Shown: piece by piece, positions 46,601 through 59,101 of the stretch
How positions within the stretch are numbered: the first letter of the stretch is position 1
How the letters are laid out: every line of letters starts with the position of its first letter
Assembly: GCF_014529535.1 (NCBI RefSeq)
Contig: NW_023503374.1
Location: forward strand, 8,177,685-8,241,684
Reading direction: 5' to 3'
DNA from: Bradysia coprophila
Lineage: Eukaryota > Arthropoda > Insecta > Diptera > Sciaridae
Length of the DNA stretch: 64,000 nucleotides
Position numbers and translations under genes: made by a program
Notes under the pieces: generated by a model
What the model was told of the DNA's origin: nothing
The model's input: only the letters and a program-made list of their open reading frames with translations
Databases searched by the model: none

Positions 46601-49600
46601 CCGTCTGGATTGACAATTTGGAAATCACCGAAAACGATTTATCATTCTCGAGTTTAGACTGCGGACAGCTACAATTGACAAACCTAAATATTGCCAACAA
46701 TCTATTCACAAGCATTCCGGCATCGTTGCCGTGTCTAGCACCGAACTTGACAAGACTAAACATTTCTTACAATAGCCTAAGGTATAGATTACTAACAATG
46801 CTGCGCTGAATAATTCGATATTCACCATTCCCGTCTTATTTAGAACAATGGGATATGTTACAAGCTACCCGGCAAGCTTAAGACAACTCGATCTAAGTCA
46901 TAACGAAATAACGTGTTGGCCAAGTTTACCCAGATTGACATCGTCGGATCCACATTTGATGTGTTACAACATTGACTGTTCAAGAAGTGCGTGCTCCTGT
47001 TATTTGAGTTTATGAAGAACAGAACATTACAAAGAACTTTCATTATTTCAGCAACAGCCTCCTCTCACTCATCATCAAATTCGATACATAAGAACGAAGA
47101 TGTGGAGGATGTGTCACGGTCGTTAAGAAATGTGGTGCTAAAAAGTGTCTGTCACCATAGAAAGCATTTGAGGTAAGGTTTTCAGTGAAACGGCATAACC
47201 CAAAGAACCATTTGATGATTTTTCGTTTCTTCAGATTGGAATCGTTGCGAACGCTTATTTTGAGCGACAATTCGTTATCGCGAATACAGCTGACCACCGA
47301 CGATATTGAATTGACCGATACCGAAGAGAATGACTGGAATATTGTGGGAACATCAAAAGTTCGGCTAATGTTTCCAAACTTGTCCATGTTGGACATCAGC
47401 AACAATTGTCTGAAGGTAGGTCAAATTGGTGATATTGTATCTGTTAAGTCGATTTTCATGTTGTAAATTTAAGGAAATTCCTTCGAATCTGTACGAGTTG
47501 AGCAACCTCAGTGTCTTGAATATAAGCGGAAACATTGACATAACCGATCTTCCGGCAAATATGGGTCTGTTATCAAGACTGTGGAACTTGAACACCAAAG
47601 GATGTTCAATTCAAGGACCGTTACATTCCATGATTGAAAGCGGAAAATACAAGACCATGGACATCATCGGCTATTTGAAGTCAATTTTTGAAGATGCAAA
47701 GGCATACGCGCGTATGAAGTTGATGGTTGTCGGTGTTCAGGGAATCGGTGAGAAACCTAATGTCACCATCCCCCTGGTGCTCGTAAACTAAATCCCATTC
47801 TCTTCAGGAAAAACGAGTTTGTTGGAATTGCTGCGACAAGAGAGTACAGTAAAAAATAAGAAAGGCGCGGATCACTGGACGAGGCGAATGGGAAATAGCA
47901 CTTCAAAAAGCGACAAATACTCAAACATTTCAACCGTTGGCGTCGACATCAGTGACTGGGTCTGCGAGAAGAAAGTGAAAGGAGCTTCACAGCACGGTCC
48001 GGTAGTATTTCGAACATGGGACTTCGGAGGACAAAAAGAGTAAGATTCATCGGAACGTTTCCCTTTTGCCTATTTGATCGACTTATAAATTTTGTGCAGA
48101 TACTACACGACACACCAATACTTTCTGTCCAAGCGAAGTTTGTATCTAGTCGTATGGCGTATATCAGATGGGAAGCAAGGCCTGACTGCCATTTTACAGT
48201 GGCTGTCAAACATTCAAGCTCGTGCACCAAATTCACCTGTGATCATTGTGGGTACTCATTACGACGAAATCGGCGCATCGATATCCGTTGAAGAAGCAAT
48301 GCTACTGCAACAGACGATTCGCGAGAGATTTATTGTTGTGATGGACTCCGAAAAGCTCGGTTTGCCGAAGGTGTTGGATTCGATTGAAGTCAGTTGCAAG
48401 TAAGTGTAACGATAAATTCGTGTTAAATTTACTCTAACCATCCACGCTTCTCACAAGGACAAAATACAACATCCCAGTGCTAGCTAATTTGATCTACGAT
48501 GCTGCGTTTTCGTTGCGATTGCCCGGTTCCAAGGAACTGATGTTGTACCAGAAAGTGCCTTCCACCTACTTAGCATTAGAAGATGTCATCAGCAATATTT
48601 GCTATCAGTTCAAGAGCAGTGGAACGGATCCGGTTCTGAATTTCGAAGGCTACAAACACCTGGTCACGCAAGAAATGCTGTACAACAACTACAAGACTTT
48701 CAGAGACACAGAGGAATTACATCAAGCAACGATGTTTCTGCATGATAACGGTGTCATTCTTCATTACGACGATGCGACGTTGCGTGACCTGTATTTTCTG
48801 GATCCACAGTGGTTGTGCGATGTTTTGGCGCATGTTGTTACCATAAGAGAGATCAATCCATTCGCCAGGAATGGACTGATGAAAATCGAAGACCTTCAGC
48901 ATATTTTCAAGAGTTCGTCCGCAATTGCTAAGAATCAGTACAGGTAATTGCGACTGAAAAACGCTTTTCTTACGCACTTAACCCAGGTTCTAATTACGGC
49001 TGATTTATCTGTTTTTCCAGTTACATCGTCACATTGCTGAATAAGTTCGAAGTTGCCCTTAGCTGGGATTCAAGGACGCTATTGATCCCTTCGTTACTGC
49101 CAGATGCAGAAAAAAGTGCGAATGAAGTCGTGATCAAGGTAATAACATTTTCTGTTTGGTATAATGACTCGCTACATACTCTCCCTGACTTAATACCTTT
49201 CGGTTGCAGGTTTCCCAAAAATCATTCCAGCAAAGCAAATCGTATTCCAGTGAAAATGACCTCCTCTCGTACGCCATTTCTTTCGAACGACAAGACAAGT
49301 CAATAACACGATTGCTGCTAATGTCCTACTTCCCATCCGGTTTCTGGTCCAGACTGATAACAAGAATCCTGGCCGATGATCAAATAGTTAATGCAATCGG
49401 CAAGATCTACACAACGCCACGAAACGTAAGAATGACAAACCCTTTGATGAGACAATCCACCTCAATATCTATCGTTCCATCATTACAGTCGGATCAAATC
49501 TATAAAATCAGTGACATGAAATGGCAACTATGGCAATGCGGTATAGCACTGTATCTGCAAGACAATTTAATATTCAGATTGCACGAAGTGTCCATGCAAT

Positions 49601-52600
49601 GCGAACATTCGATATTTCGAAAACCGAACATCAACTTTGCTTTGAAGCATGACGACAACTGGTCACCGATTGCAATCAGCAAATCCTGTTTGATGGAAAT
49701 ATTTTTCCCAATGAATGTGTTGTGTGTCAGTGCATCGGACGACAGTGGCAAAAGTGTTAAAACCACAAAACATGAAATTAGTGTACAAAATCTCACACAA
49801 ATTTTGTCGATATGCGTCGATCACATTGACATTCTGCTGGAGGATTGGTATCCAACATTGGGTACGCGATTCGTGCACACATCGGAGGGTCGATTCTTGG
49901 TGACACGACTAATTCCTTGCCCGAAGTGCTTTAGCATCATTTCCAGCGGTAAACCTCAAACTCCGGATCAGGTGAGTCTGAAGATAATTTTTATTTACTA
50001 ACAAAGTTACTGCCATGTGAACTGGAGCAGAGGTGCAGTTAGACTATGTTTGCATAACGCACAAGGCTTCCGAAAAATATTTCTACTGATGTTGTGTTGA
50101 TTATTTGTGTTATCAGTGAATACAGCACTTCCAAAGGTGGAAGTGTGACGCCGGTCTCTGTCCGTGCCTATATACTTGTAAAGTAAATAAAGTAATACGA
50201 GCTAATGTTCATTGAAAGTTGAAGGACCCGGTCACTTTTAGATCACTTTCAGGCACTTTCTGCTCTGTTATTCAAACGGTGTCAGGTCTTGGAATAATTG
50301 CAATATTCTTGTGAATGGGCACGATTGTAAGTATGATTGTAAAATGAGTATTTTCTCGCCTACGTAGTGAAGAAATACATTTTCGGGCCGAATACCCGAG
50401 AAAATTTCAGCAAAATCGACGGTGTCAGAAGCTTTCCGTTGCATTTATCTCTGCAACCGTTAAACGCTAATATGAAAGTCAAGTTTTTTTTTTTCGTTTC
50501 TCTTTAATCGACTTGCGTCACAGCTGTTAAGCTACTCAGAGGCCACGATGATAGTATTGATAAGATAAATTTGAGTTGATGATTAATTTTACTATCCGAA
50601 AGTTGAGGCCTATCAGTTGTGTAAAGTTTGCAGAAAAACACTAACGGGTTCGTTGTAACAAAAGATCTTCTCCGGACCATTCCTTCGTTGGACATGATAA
50701 TTACCGTTAATGTGTTTTCATTCGGCAAAACTGTAATTTATAGTTGGCTTCTGCAAAAATTAATATAAGAAAAGTGATTGAAAATGGCACACGCACCTTA
50801 TACGAATAACGATTCTACGATGGTGGACGATAATACCAACATTGAAATGACTCCGTTCGTATGGGAAATATGGGCCGTGTCCGATTATATACCTTTCGAT
50901 GAGGAAACATTTCTTCCTCAACTAACTGTGGGCGATGAAGTGTGGGTTAAAAAAGACACCGCTGGGTATTCGCACGTAACTTTGTACATTGGCCGAGGAA
51001 AGGTGGTACATGTAACCGAAGTCGATAAAACGGGATTCTTTCCCGGCAAGACTCGGGTGGCGAAAGATCCGTTGACCAGTGTAGCTAAGAATCGTTTAGT
51101 TGGCCTTCGGAAAACACATGCCACACCGGAAGAACAGGTGGCTATTGTGGAAAGAGCTATTGAAGATATAGGCAAAACATTTCCTTACGTTTTGACGAGC
51201 GAAAATTGTGAACATCAAGTTAAATATTGGATCAGCGGTCGGCAAGACTACAACATGACCATTAGTACCCAAGTAAAGTATTTGATATTCATGGGAAATG
51301 CAGAGACACTTACTTGTTACTCTTCTCGGATAGGTCAAAGACTTTCTGGTAATAGGAGGCATTTTCAGTTTGATTGGACTAGCTGTAGCAGGCACTCTCT
51401 GTGGTGTTTTTCTACAGAACGTATTTTTAATCGTTGGACTAACATTGGGAGCTGGAATTGGTTTTGCAATCCTTGGGATTGGTCTCAAGTATCTTCTTAC
51501 CACTTTCGAGCACAGGACGTGGTGTTATTGAGCCTCTCCCTAGGCATTTCTAGCGAAATCAAATTCATAGATTCCAAACATGATGTACATGACAACAGAA
51601 CACCGAATAAACTTATTTTCTAGATGCAAACTCTTTATTCAATTCACACATTTTTATGTAGTCAAAAAATCGTAAAACGTTCTTCGTTTTAAGGTGATAT
51701 TCCATCAAATTTAGGTAAGGTTGCTTACCTTCAAGTAAACTTCAGACGAACAGATTGTCTGAACTTGAACTGACGAATTTTATGTTTCAGGTCATTATCA
51801 GGTCAGGTTTAATAAATAAGTTAGGCTCATATATGAAAGTCGGTAAGTCTGATGCTCACAGATCGCTTCGCTTGTGATCAACGATATCGTCGTAAGCAGA
51901 CAAAAAGTGCAAAGAAACTATTTCCTAAATTTGAACGACAAAATCACATATTTATCAGTCGATTTAATCGGCAATGCCTTGTTCCCCATTAAGTAATAAT
52001 TTCATAGAGTGTGGAGTCATCAATTCATTCATATACTTCTTGATTAGATAAGGCAACATATCTGTGGCACGCACCTGATAGGGACGCATGGTACGCATGA
52101 TTACTCATAATATTTTGTTAGTTTCATCATCGAAATCATGATAATCAGCTAACAGCAAATTGTAAACAACAAAACACCATAGACACTGACAATTAGATTG
52201 TGTATATGAGTAGGTTCGTGGTCTACTGGTCAGTGCTGTCCGGACTTTCAAACCGAAATTTAAAAAATTGGCAGTCAATCCGTTGGGAAGGGATTTCCTG
52301 TTTACAGATACAACATTAACATACTTCTACCAATTTTACCGATCATACGAGTTACGAGTGTTAACTCACTATTTTTACGCTACGTTTCATTGCAGAACAA
52401 AAAAGTTTACTTGTGGATGATGGAAGAATGCATACTGGCTCTCTATGAACAAAACTACTTGGAATGTCCACTGCATGGAAAATCAAATATTTCTGCAATA
52501 GCACCCGATATCGTATGATATGACATCCTGTCTCATTCTCTAGCCCTTTCAATTAAATATTCATTTCTTGTGCAGATGTTTCTGGATTTAGACGAAGATT

Positions 52601-55256
52601 ACCTGTTGAAAAATGAAGATATCGTTAAAGGACCCCTAATCGGTAGAGGTGCATTTGGTTTTGTATTCAAAGCAACTTATGCCAAACCAAAAGGTACCAG
52701 CTCCGAGCATGTTGCAATGAAAATGTTACAACCATCTGGCCAGGTGTATCAAAACTTAATATCCAAGGTGGAATGCGAAACACACAAAAATATTTTCGTT
52801 TAACTAAAGCTTTACATTTCAACCAATCACTTCAGACCGACATATTTGCCTACAAAGCCGTACTGGCTAGATGGAAACGTGATCCACTTCAGCATTCCTG
52901 TAAAGCATATTGCATGGCTAGGCAGGAACTAGCCGTAATTTTAATGTTAAAACATCCGAACATTGTGTCTCTGGTAGGCATATGTGTTCAACCGCTTGCT
53001 CTAGTATTAGAATGGGCTCCGAGAGGGGCTCTCAACGAAGTGATTCGAGAATTTCGACGTAATGGTGCAAAAATTGGTATCTACACTATGCAAAACGTTG
53101 TGGTGCAAACATCACGAGCGATTGAATATCTGCACAGGAATCATATTGTGTACAGAGACTTAAAAGGAGAAAATGTTTTGGTATGGAGTTTTCCAACGCC
53201 ACATCAGTGAGTACCAGTTCCTTAAAATTTCCTTAACATTTCTGTATGAACAGACTACAAGGAAGTTTTGTTGTTGCAGAGAGGATCTTCCGTCAACTAA
53301 AATTAATATCAAAATCGCAGACTACGGGATAAGTCGTGTAACTTTACCGTCTGGAATTAAAGGCTTTGGTGGTACAGAAGGGTTCATGGCGCCCGAAATA
53401 ATGAAACACAATGGAGAAGAAGAGTATACGGAAAAGGTATGACTGCTGCTGTCTTGAAGATTCGTCAATTAAACATTTGACTTGACTCTAGGTGGATTGT
53501 TTCTCGTTCGGAATGTATTTGTATGAATTGATTGCGTTACGTCAACCGTTTGAAGGACACGAGGCCGTCAAAGAATGTATTTTAGAAGGAGGACGACCTT
53601 TACTCTCTCGGCGTGAGACAAATTTTCCTTGTAATTACTTGGATTTGATGGTTCTTTGCTGGGATCAATTACCTAAGGTAACATCTATTAACGATGAACA
53701 ATGACAATGTCCTTACACATTAGGTGTACATTTGTTACAGGTACGTCCGTCTGCTAGCCAAATTGTTTCGATTGCCAGTGCACCTGAATTTCCTCATCTC
53801 ATCGATGTCGTTTCTCTGTCTCACGAAAGTAATGTACTGGCTGTGTCAGGAAATTGTGAAAATTTTCATGGTAAAATGAAAAGCTTACGTCGATTGAATC
53901 AGATGAGTTCTTTACCCTCTTGACCCTTCATTGCTCAACAGATAGTTCCGCCTTCGAAATATGCTTAGCAAATTCAAATCACCGCGTTGAACTACTGTGC
54001 AGCACAAACAATCGATGGCTGAGCCATCAAAGAGTAACAAGTCATCTGTCAGCGCCGAGAGCTTCGAAATTTACAGCCATTTGTACGGTTGGTAATGCAA
54101 TATGGATTGGTGATTCGAATGCAATCATTCATGCGTACTGGTACTTACACATTTGAATGACTCGGAAGTGTGATTCTCTCTTTAAACAGACGCCTTTCTT
54201 TTTATTTCAGTTCAACAAATTTCAGCCACATTTTCTCATACGCCCTGGAAACGAACACCCAGAATGCAGTCACTGCCTTAGTGAATCTGGACAAAATCGA
54301 TCGTGTGGCTGCAACGTTAGAAAATGGAAGAATTTTCATTTTGGATTCAACGTTGATTCCATTAACTTCTGTGCTCGGCGAAGGCAGTTTTGTGTTGAGT
54401 GAATTGGGTGCCACTGGATCTTTGCTCTATTCGTCGTGTGTGATATGGCATTCGGACGATGATATGTGAGTTTTTCCAATGACCATTCCAGGTCCGACAT
54501 TTCAATTGACCTTATGACTCAGGGAATGCGAACTGTGGTGTGGCATCTCCGAGGCGAACATCAACGTTTTTTCGATCAAACAATCCGTTGTGCTGGAGTG
54601 TAAAACGTTGTGTCATTTCGATTTGGCTAATGACACATTCGTATCATTAATGGTTACGTCGGAGAGTTACGTTTATTCGTACGTATCGCCCGGCAGCACC
54701 CTGTACCAATGGAACAATCAAACGAAGACAATTAAAAATCGATTGGATTGCTCGAAATTGGTGCCATGCTCGGAAAGTCTGTGGAGCATATCGATTGAGG
54801 AAAATTTGAGCCCAGGGAAGTGTCAGGTAATTTTGGCTTGGATTGGTGCACTTCTCGTTTCAGCTTCTAGTTCATTGTGTTTATTGTACAGATATCGGCA
54901 CTCTGCGTTTTTAATATGTTCCTGTACATCGGTACTTCATGGGGATGTATTATAGTCACCGAACAAGACACCTTGAGGCCGATAACGATTTTCCGACCAT
55001 TTGAAGAGCATGTAAGTAAAATCTGTTGCGCTTTGATTGTCTTATGATTTGATTTGGCATCCATTTGATGTAGGTGATGTCAATCGTGCCAATCCACAAT
55101 GACAAGGATGGTATACCGTTAGTTGCTACATTTGGACGAGGCTACCGACCTTTACTCAGCCGGTTCACAGATGGTAGTCACAAATACTCCGTTCTGGAAA
55201 CTAATTATGCTACTCATGCCATTTTGTGGCGAGCTGATAACTGGATACCAGGATAA
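43637..55256 (+). CDS. Lrrk: Leucine-rich repeat kinase (LRRK1/LRRK2-like ROCO protein)
   Basis: 32 exons, 6666 nt, 2221 aa. The first exon is 43637-43736 and the last 55074-55256. Ankyrin repeats occupy about 40-320, LRRs about 435-860, and the Roc GTPase about 870-1060, with P-loop GVQGIGKTS split by an intron at 47747/47808, DFGGQ and THYD. COR runs to about 1495. The kinase spans about 1545-1850: GRGAFG at 1554, Lys1580, Glu1618, YRDLKGEN at 1693 and DYG at 1725. A WD40-like C-terminus runs to 2221. YRD and DYG replace HRD and DFG, as is normal for LRRKs, so an active kinase is expected. Ankyrin plus LRR places it with the LRRK1-like insect gene, which acts at endolysosomes and Golgi. Exon 1 joins exon 2 across a 195-bp stop-free intron (43737-43931). 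The kinase exon may end at 52743 or 52767. AATAAA at 55409. Confidence 0.95.
50784..51531 (+). CDS. LRAT-domain (NlpC/P60-like) membrane protein, nested in Lrrk intron
   Basis: Two exons, 50784-51272 and 51334-51531, 228 aa. The LRAT/H-rev107 domain has GDEVWV at 50-55, His64 in YSHVTLYIG, a second His76 in VVHVTEV and the catalytic Cys142 in SENCEHQVKYW, so the full Cys-His-His set is present. Exon 2 encodes a hydrophobic C-terminus with two likely membrane spans (about 168-190 and 193-215). The family transfers acyl groups or acts as phospholipase A1/2 or N-acyltransferase on phospholipids or retinol at ER and peroxisomal membranes. The gene lies entirely inside the 2.4-kb Lrrk intron 49972-52395, on the same strand, with its own AATAAA at 51606. 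The acyl substrate is unknown. Confidence 0.88.
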
Positions 55257-55535
55257 AATGACAGACATCTTTAGTTTAAACGTTCCTAACAACATTACCA
55301 AATTATTTATTTTTCGTCTTAAATTTATGTGTTATTTTCATTGACGTTATACTTGTAAGTAGTAGAGTTTTTGTGTTCTGGCTAAATGGCACTTTTAACA
55401 AAAGACTAAATAAATTAGAGAATAAAATTGAAAATAAAACGAGACTTTGCAATGGTAGACATCGACTGGTGGCGTGGAAATTTATGCAGTTAATACCAAA
55501 CCAAATTTGTCACGCGATTTGCTTCAGATTGTTTA

Positions 55536-56751
55536 GTGCGTCCGCTAAGACTGTGAAATACACTGGGATTGTGCAATTTGATGTAAAATTGATTTTATTA
55601 TGCTGACTTCAAAATCATCAGGGGCAACTCCGGCAGCTCACTCGTTCCGCCGGCAGCGGCCGTTATGTCACTTTGGCTTCACTGAATTTTCATGCTAATT
55701 TCCAAACAGATATCGATGTGGAAGAAGCAGTAAAATATTCTTAAATGTTCAAAGTTTTTTTTTAGAATAATTCTTTTTTTTACTGACATTTTTCCCTATT
55801 GCCCAGTCTGGTCCTGCATGTACATATTCACGACAAACTCGATTCCGTATGTCCTGTATTTTCCACAGCTCAGGCATATTCTTAATGAGGATTCATGAAA
55901 TCAAAATTATACCTAAGTCCCTCTCTTTTGAGGGCCCTGTGCCGCCCTGAATTGATCACTCAACCACCTTTTTTTCTTTTTCCTTACAGCCTAATCCACT
56001 TCCTCCAAAACAATACAAAACTGCACAAAACTGTAATTGCGTCTTCCTCAAGGATTACATTGAGGTGCTTTCTTCTTTCGAGTAGCACGACTCTGGGTGG
56101 ATTTCAGGCTCAGCCAAAAATCCAATTCTTGTTTAAATTTGTTCAAATATTGTTGTAATATTGTTAACAAAGGCGATGAAATAGTTTCAGATAAAATTAA
56201 ATTTTGGACAGTAAAATAAATTGAGTGCGATATAGGGTGGTTCAAAGTTCGCCGAGATATTTCGGTTTTTTCGTATTTTTCGTAAATTATTTTTGACACT
56301 TTTGAAATACCCTCTGAAAAAGTGCACTCTAGCCGGGATATCTCTTGAAGTTTTTGACCGATTAAAATTTGCTACAAACTTGCCGAAGAAAGTTTTCTGG
56401 ATTTTTTAGTATTTCGATCGGATTAAAAGGTTATAAGCAGAAAATAAGATGAACTTCCAACTTCCGCCATTTTCTTTTGCCATTTTTAATTTTCTTGTAA
56501 AAAAAATTATTCTAAAAAATATTTTGAACATTTAAGAATATTTTACAGCTTATTCCACATCGATATCTGTTTGGAAATTGACATGAAAATTCAGTGAAGA
56601 CAAAGTGACATAACGGCCGCTCCTGGCGGAACGAGTGAGCTGCCGGAGTTGCCCCTGATGATTTTGGAATCAGCATTTCATACAGATCATAATAAAATCA
56701 TGAAATCAATTTTACCTCAATTTGCACAATCTTTTGCCTTAGCGGACACAC
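55536..56751. mobile_element. TA-flanked TIR element, 1.2 kb, ~230-bp inverted ends
   Basis: The left end 55536 onward and the inverse of the right end to 56751 share GTGYGTCCGCTAAG, then AAAATCATCAGGGGCAACTC, then CGGCCGTTATGTCACTTTG, through to AATATTCTTAAATGTTC near 55748. There are scattered mismatches. TA lies on each side (55534 and 56752). The centre (55800-56500) encodes no transposase. A mariner-type non-autonomous element is plausible. Confidence 0.75.
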
Positions 56752-57226
56752 TAGTTTTTCATAATGTGTTTATATTCGGTTTTACCGATGTCACGTGAGC
56801 GTGATTCATCTGTTATCGATAACGACGCCAAAAATAATGACAAGCTCTGGGTAATGTGATTCTTTATATAATAAAATGCTTGTTAAAAAAAATTGAAGTA
56901 CAAGATTCGAAATTTAAATCTGGAAAATGCTTCGATCGATAGAAGTAGTAGACCCGATAATAATACTGTTCAAATGCTTACCGTGTGTAAAAAACTAATT
57001 TGTATGAGTATACCAGCAGAAAAACAGCTGAAGCAAATTTCGTCACAAATTTGGTAGCGATTAAGTGCTTGCAGGATTGAAATTGAAGTGTTGTTTTTTT
57101 CTGATACTCTAAATTCTAACTGGCATTAATAATAATGATTTCGACAATAAGACGAGTCGACTGAACCCTTTTCCCTTCACCCAAAAAAATTTTATTCAGC
57201 ACAGCTGAACATTTTTTTTTGAAGCG

Positions 57227-57462
57227 GGACAAGTACAAATGTGTAACGTAGCAGTATAGACTTGCAACTAAAATGCACTAATATTCAGCTGAGCAGGGCA
57301 TCATTCTCATCTATCTTGTACACAGTATAGCTCTATAGACAATAGTACAATAGTACAACAGTACAACAGTAATGTTCAACTACCACCGAAAATGTACTGC
57401 TATATACTCGAGACTATACTGTACAAATTCGGGACAAGTACAATTGTTAACATAGCAGTACG
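57227..57462. repeat. Direct repeats and GTAC-rich tandem
   Basis: GGGACAAGTACAA followed by a TAAC.TAGCAGTA segment occurs at about 57227 and again at about 57432. Between them a 9-bp tandem (AGTACAACA/AGTACAATA) runs from about 57343 to 57372. Confidence 0.5.
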
Positions 57463-58529
57463 ATGCACATTGTTGCACTTAGTGTGCTCAGTATGTAAAA
57501 TGTAAATATATTCGGAACGTAATATTCAGCAGTCTTGTAAAATAGTTAACATCCTCAATTTTTTTCTTTCCTAGTTGTGACGCAATTAAAATTACCATTA
57601 CCATAAATCAAATGAAGGTAGAACCTATCTTAGACTAATCACCCCATGGGGATTTGTCTGGGGATCAAAGCATATTTTCAACACACTGAAATTAGATCTT
57701 TCACTCCATTCGTTGAACCGTTCTCACAATAATTTTACTATATAAGACGACATTAACTGGATCTCTTTCTTTGTTGCTGTTGTAGCTGTCGATAACTGAT
57801 GATTTCTACAGTCTTATTAATGCATAATGAATAACGACTGAGAAATTGTCAATGTCAACTTTTTTTGTCTGGTGATGAAAATATGTTGCAGTTTTACGAC
57901 AAAGGGAAGTCTATTGTTTTAAAATTTTCCGATTGCATTTCAAAAACAATCTAACATTTTGTCATTGAACAAATATTTAATTTTTGATCTATGGTCATAC
58001 ATGCGGAAATAAATTGAATGAATCTATTTGGCTCAAAATCATAACATAACTTAAGTTTAGCGTATTTTCCATGAGAAGAACATTGAACCTGCTTTAGTCC
58101 ACTGGCACTGGAAATTGAAAACCAAGCTTTCCGCAGATTGTCTTAAGAACAAAATTGTTATTTACGTTTTGGTGTTTTTTTTTTTGGGAAGCGTGTGAGA
58201 CAATTGCTAAGTTCACACGTTACCAACAAAACGTTTTCATGAAAGATATCTCAGCATCAACAATAATTCAATTAACAATGACTTAAAGAACACTCTGAAA
58301 CAGACCTTGCCGTCTGTAAAAGCTTACGTTTATTTAACCTTTTATACCAAATCAAGTACTTCGTTAGTTGCATTATACTTCTTGCTATATAAGAGAAACC
58401 TAGCTAGAGATCATCATTCACTATGAACGACGTTGCAATGATAAGCCGTTTATGAAAGATTGAACCAAACCATGAACGCAATAATTTTTAGTTAAAATTT
58501 CGATTAGATGACTATGGGTTGGGTACTAT

Positions 58530-58669
58530 CAACGCACTTCAAGCAAAAGTGATTATAGTCAAAAGCTGCCGTCATATGCCAATTTGTATGAAATGGTTTT
58601 TTACAGTGTTTTACAGTTGTCAAGTTTCAGTAATCTATTTAGAGTAACACTCATGCTTGAAGTGCGTTG
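58530..58669. mobile_element. CAACGCACTTCAAG MITE, copy C
   Basis: Inverted ends CAACGCACTTCAAGCAAAAG and CAACGCACTTCAAGCATGAG, 140 bp. Flanked by identical GTACTAT on both sides, giving a 7-8 bp target duplication. Same family as copies at 42765 and 43046. Confidence 0.8.
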
Positions 58670-58995
58670 GTACTATACTGTTTATGCAAAATAATTGCAC
58701 CGTAAAAAATAATTGGTTTCACCGTCCGATTTTGGTGTCTAATTTTAAGGTTGATAATGAATCAAAGTTCTTATGAATATCGAAAACAATCCGGTAAAAC
58801 TTTGAATCAGAATTTATTTGACAAAGCAGGTAATTAATGCAACACTTACGACGACTAATAAATCAAATCAATAATGAACAATAAACCATTTCGAGCAAAA
58901 AAACTAAATGACGAAAATTGATGCAAAACTGATAAAAAAAAGTTGTTTAATTGAAAACAATACAGAATCAATGGTCCATATCCAGTGGAAATGCA

Positions 58996-59002
58996 TATAA
59001 AA
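58996..59002 (+). promoter_or_regulatory. TATA box of GH16/GNBP-like gene
   Basis: TATAAAA about 100 nt upstream of the ATG at 59102, implying a 5' UTR near 75 nt. Confidence 0.5.
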
Positions 59003-59101
59003 TGAACTGACGATTCTGACGACAAATTAGTTGATTCGTGTATCAAGCCAGTCGTTTTTGAAGTAGAGAAAAATATTCTTTGGTTCGTTCGTCGATACAC
59101 C

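Larger units (their letters stand above)
55257..59101. other. Intergenic between Lrrk and GH16 gene
   Basis: Lrrk 3' UTR (AATAAA at 55409), the TIR element at 55536-56751, GTAC-rich repeats at 57227-57462, MITE copy C at 58530-58669, and otherwise AT-rich sequence without recognised genes. Confidence 0.5.

Noticed and set aside
50101-50225. Sequence with TATATA and AATAAAG in the Lrrk intron resembling a separate promoter or element end
   Set aside because: No paired repeat, no frame and no flanking duplication; treated as intron.
51706-51830. ACCTGA/TCAGGT-rich stretch in the Lrrk intron as another MITE copy
   Set aside because: No terminal repeats or target duplication found; only motif composition matches, so it is not listed as an element.
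53741-53923. Apparent stop in Lrrk after the kinase domain
   Set aside because: A donor at 53870 (CATG|GTAAAA) and acceptor at 53941 remove the stop and join the WD40-like exons in frame.
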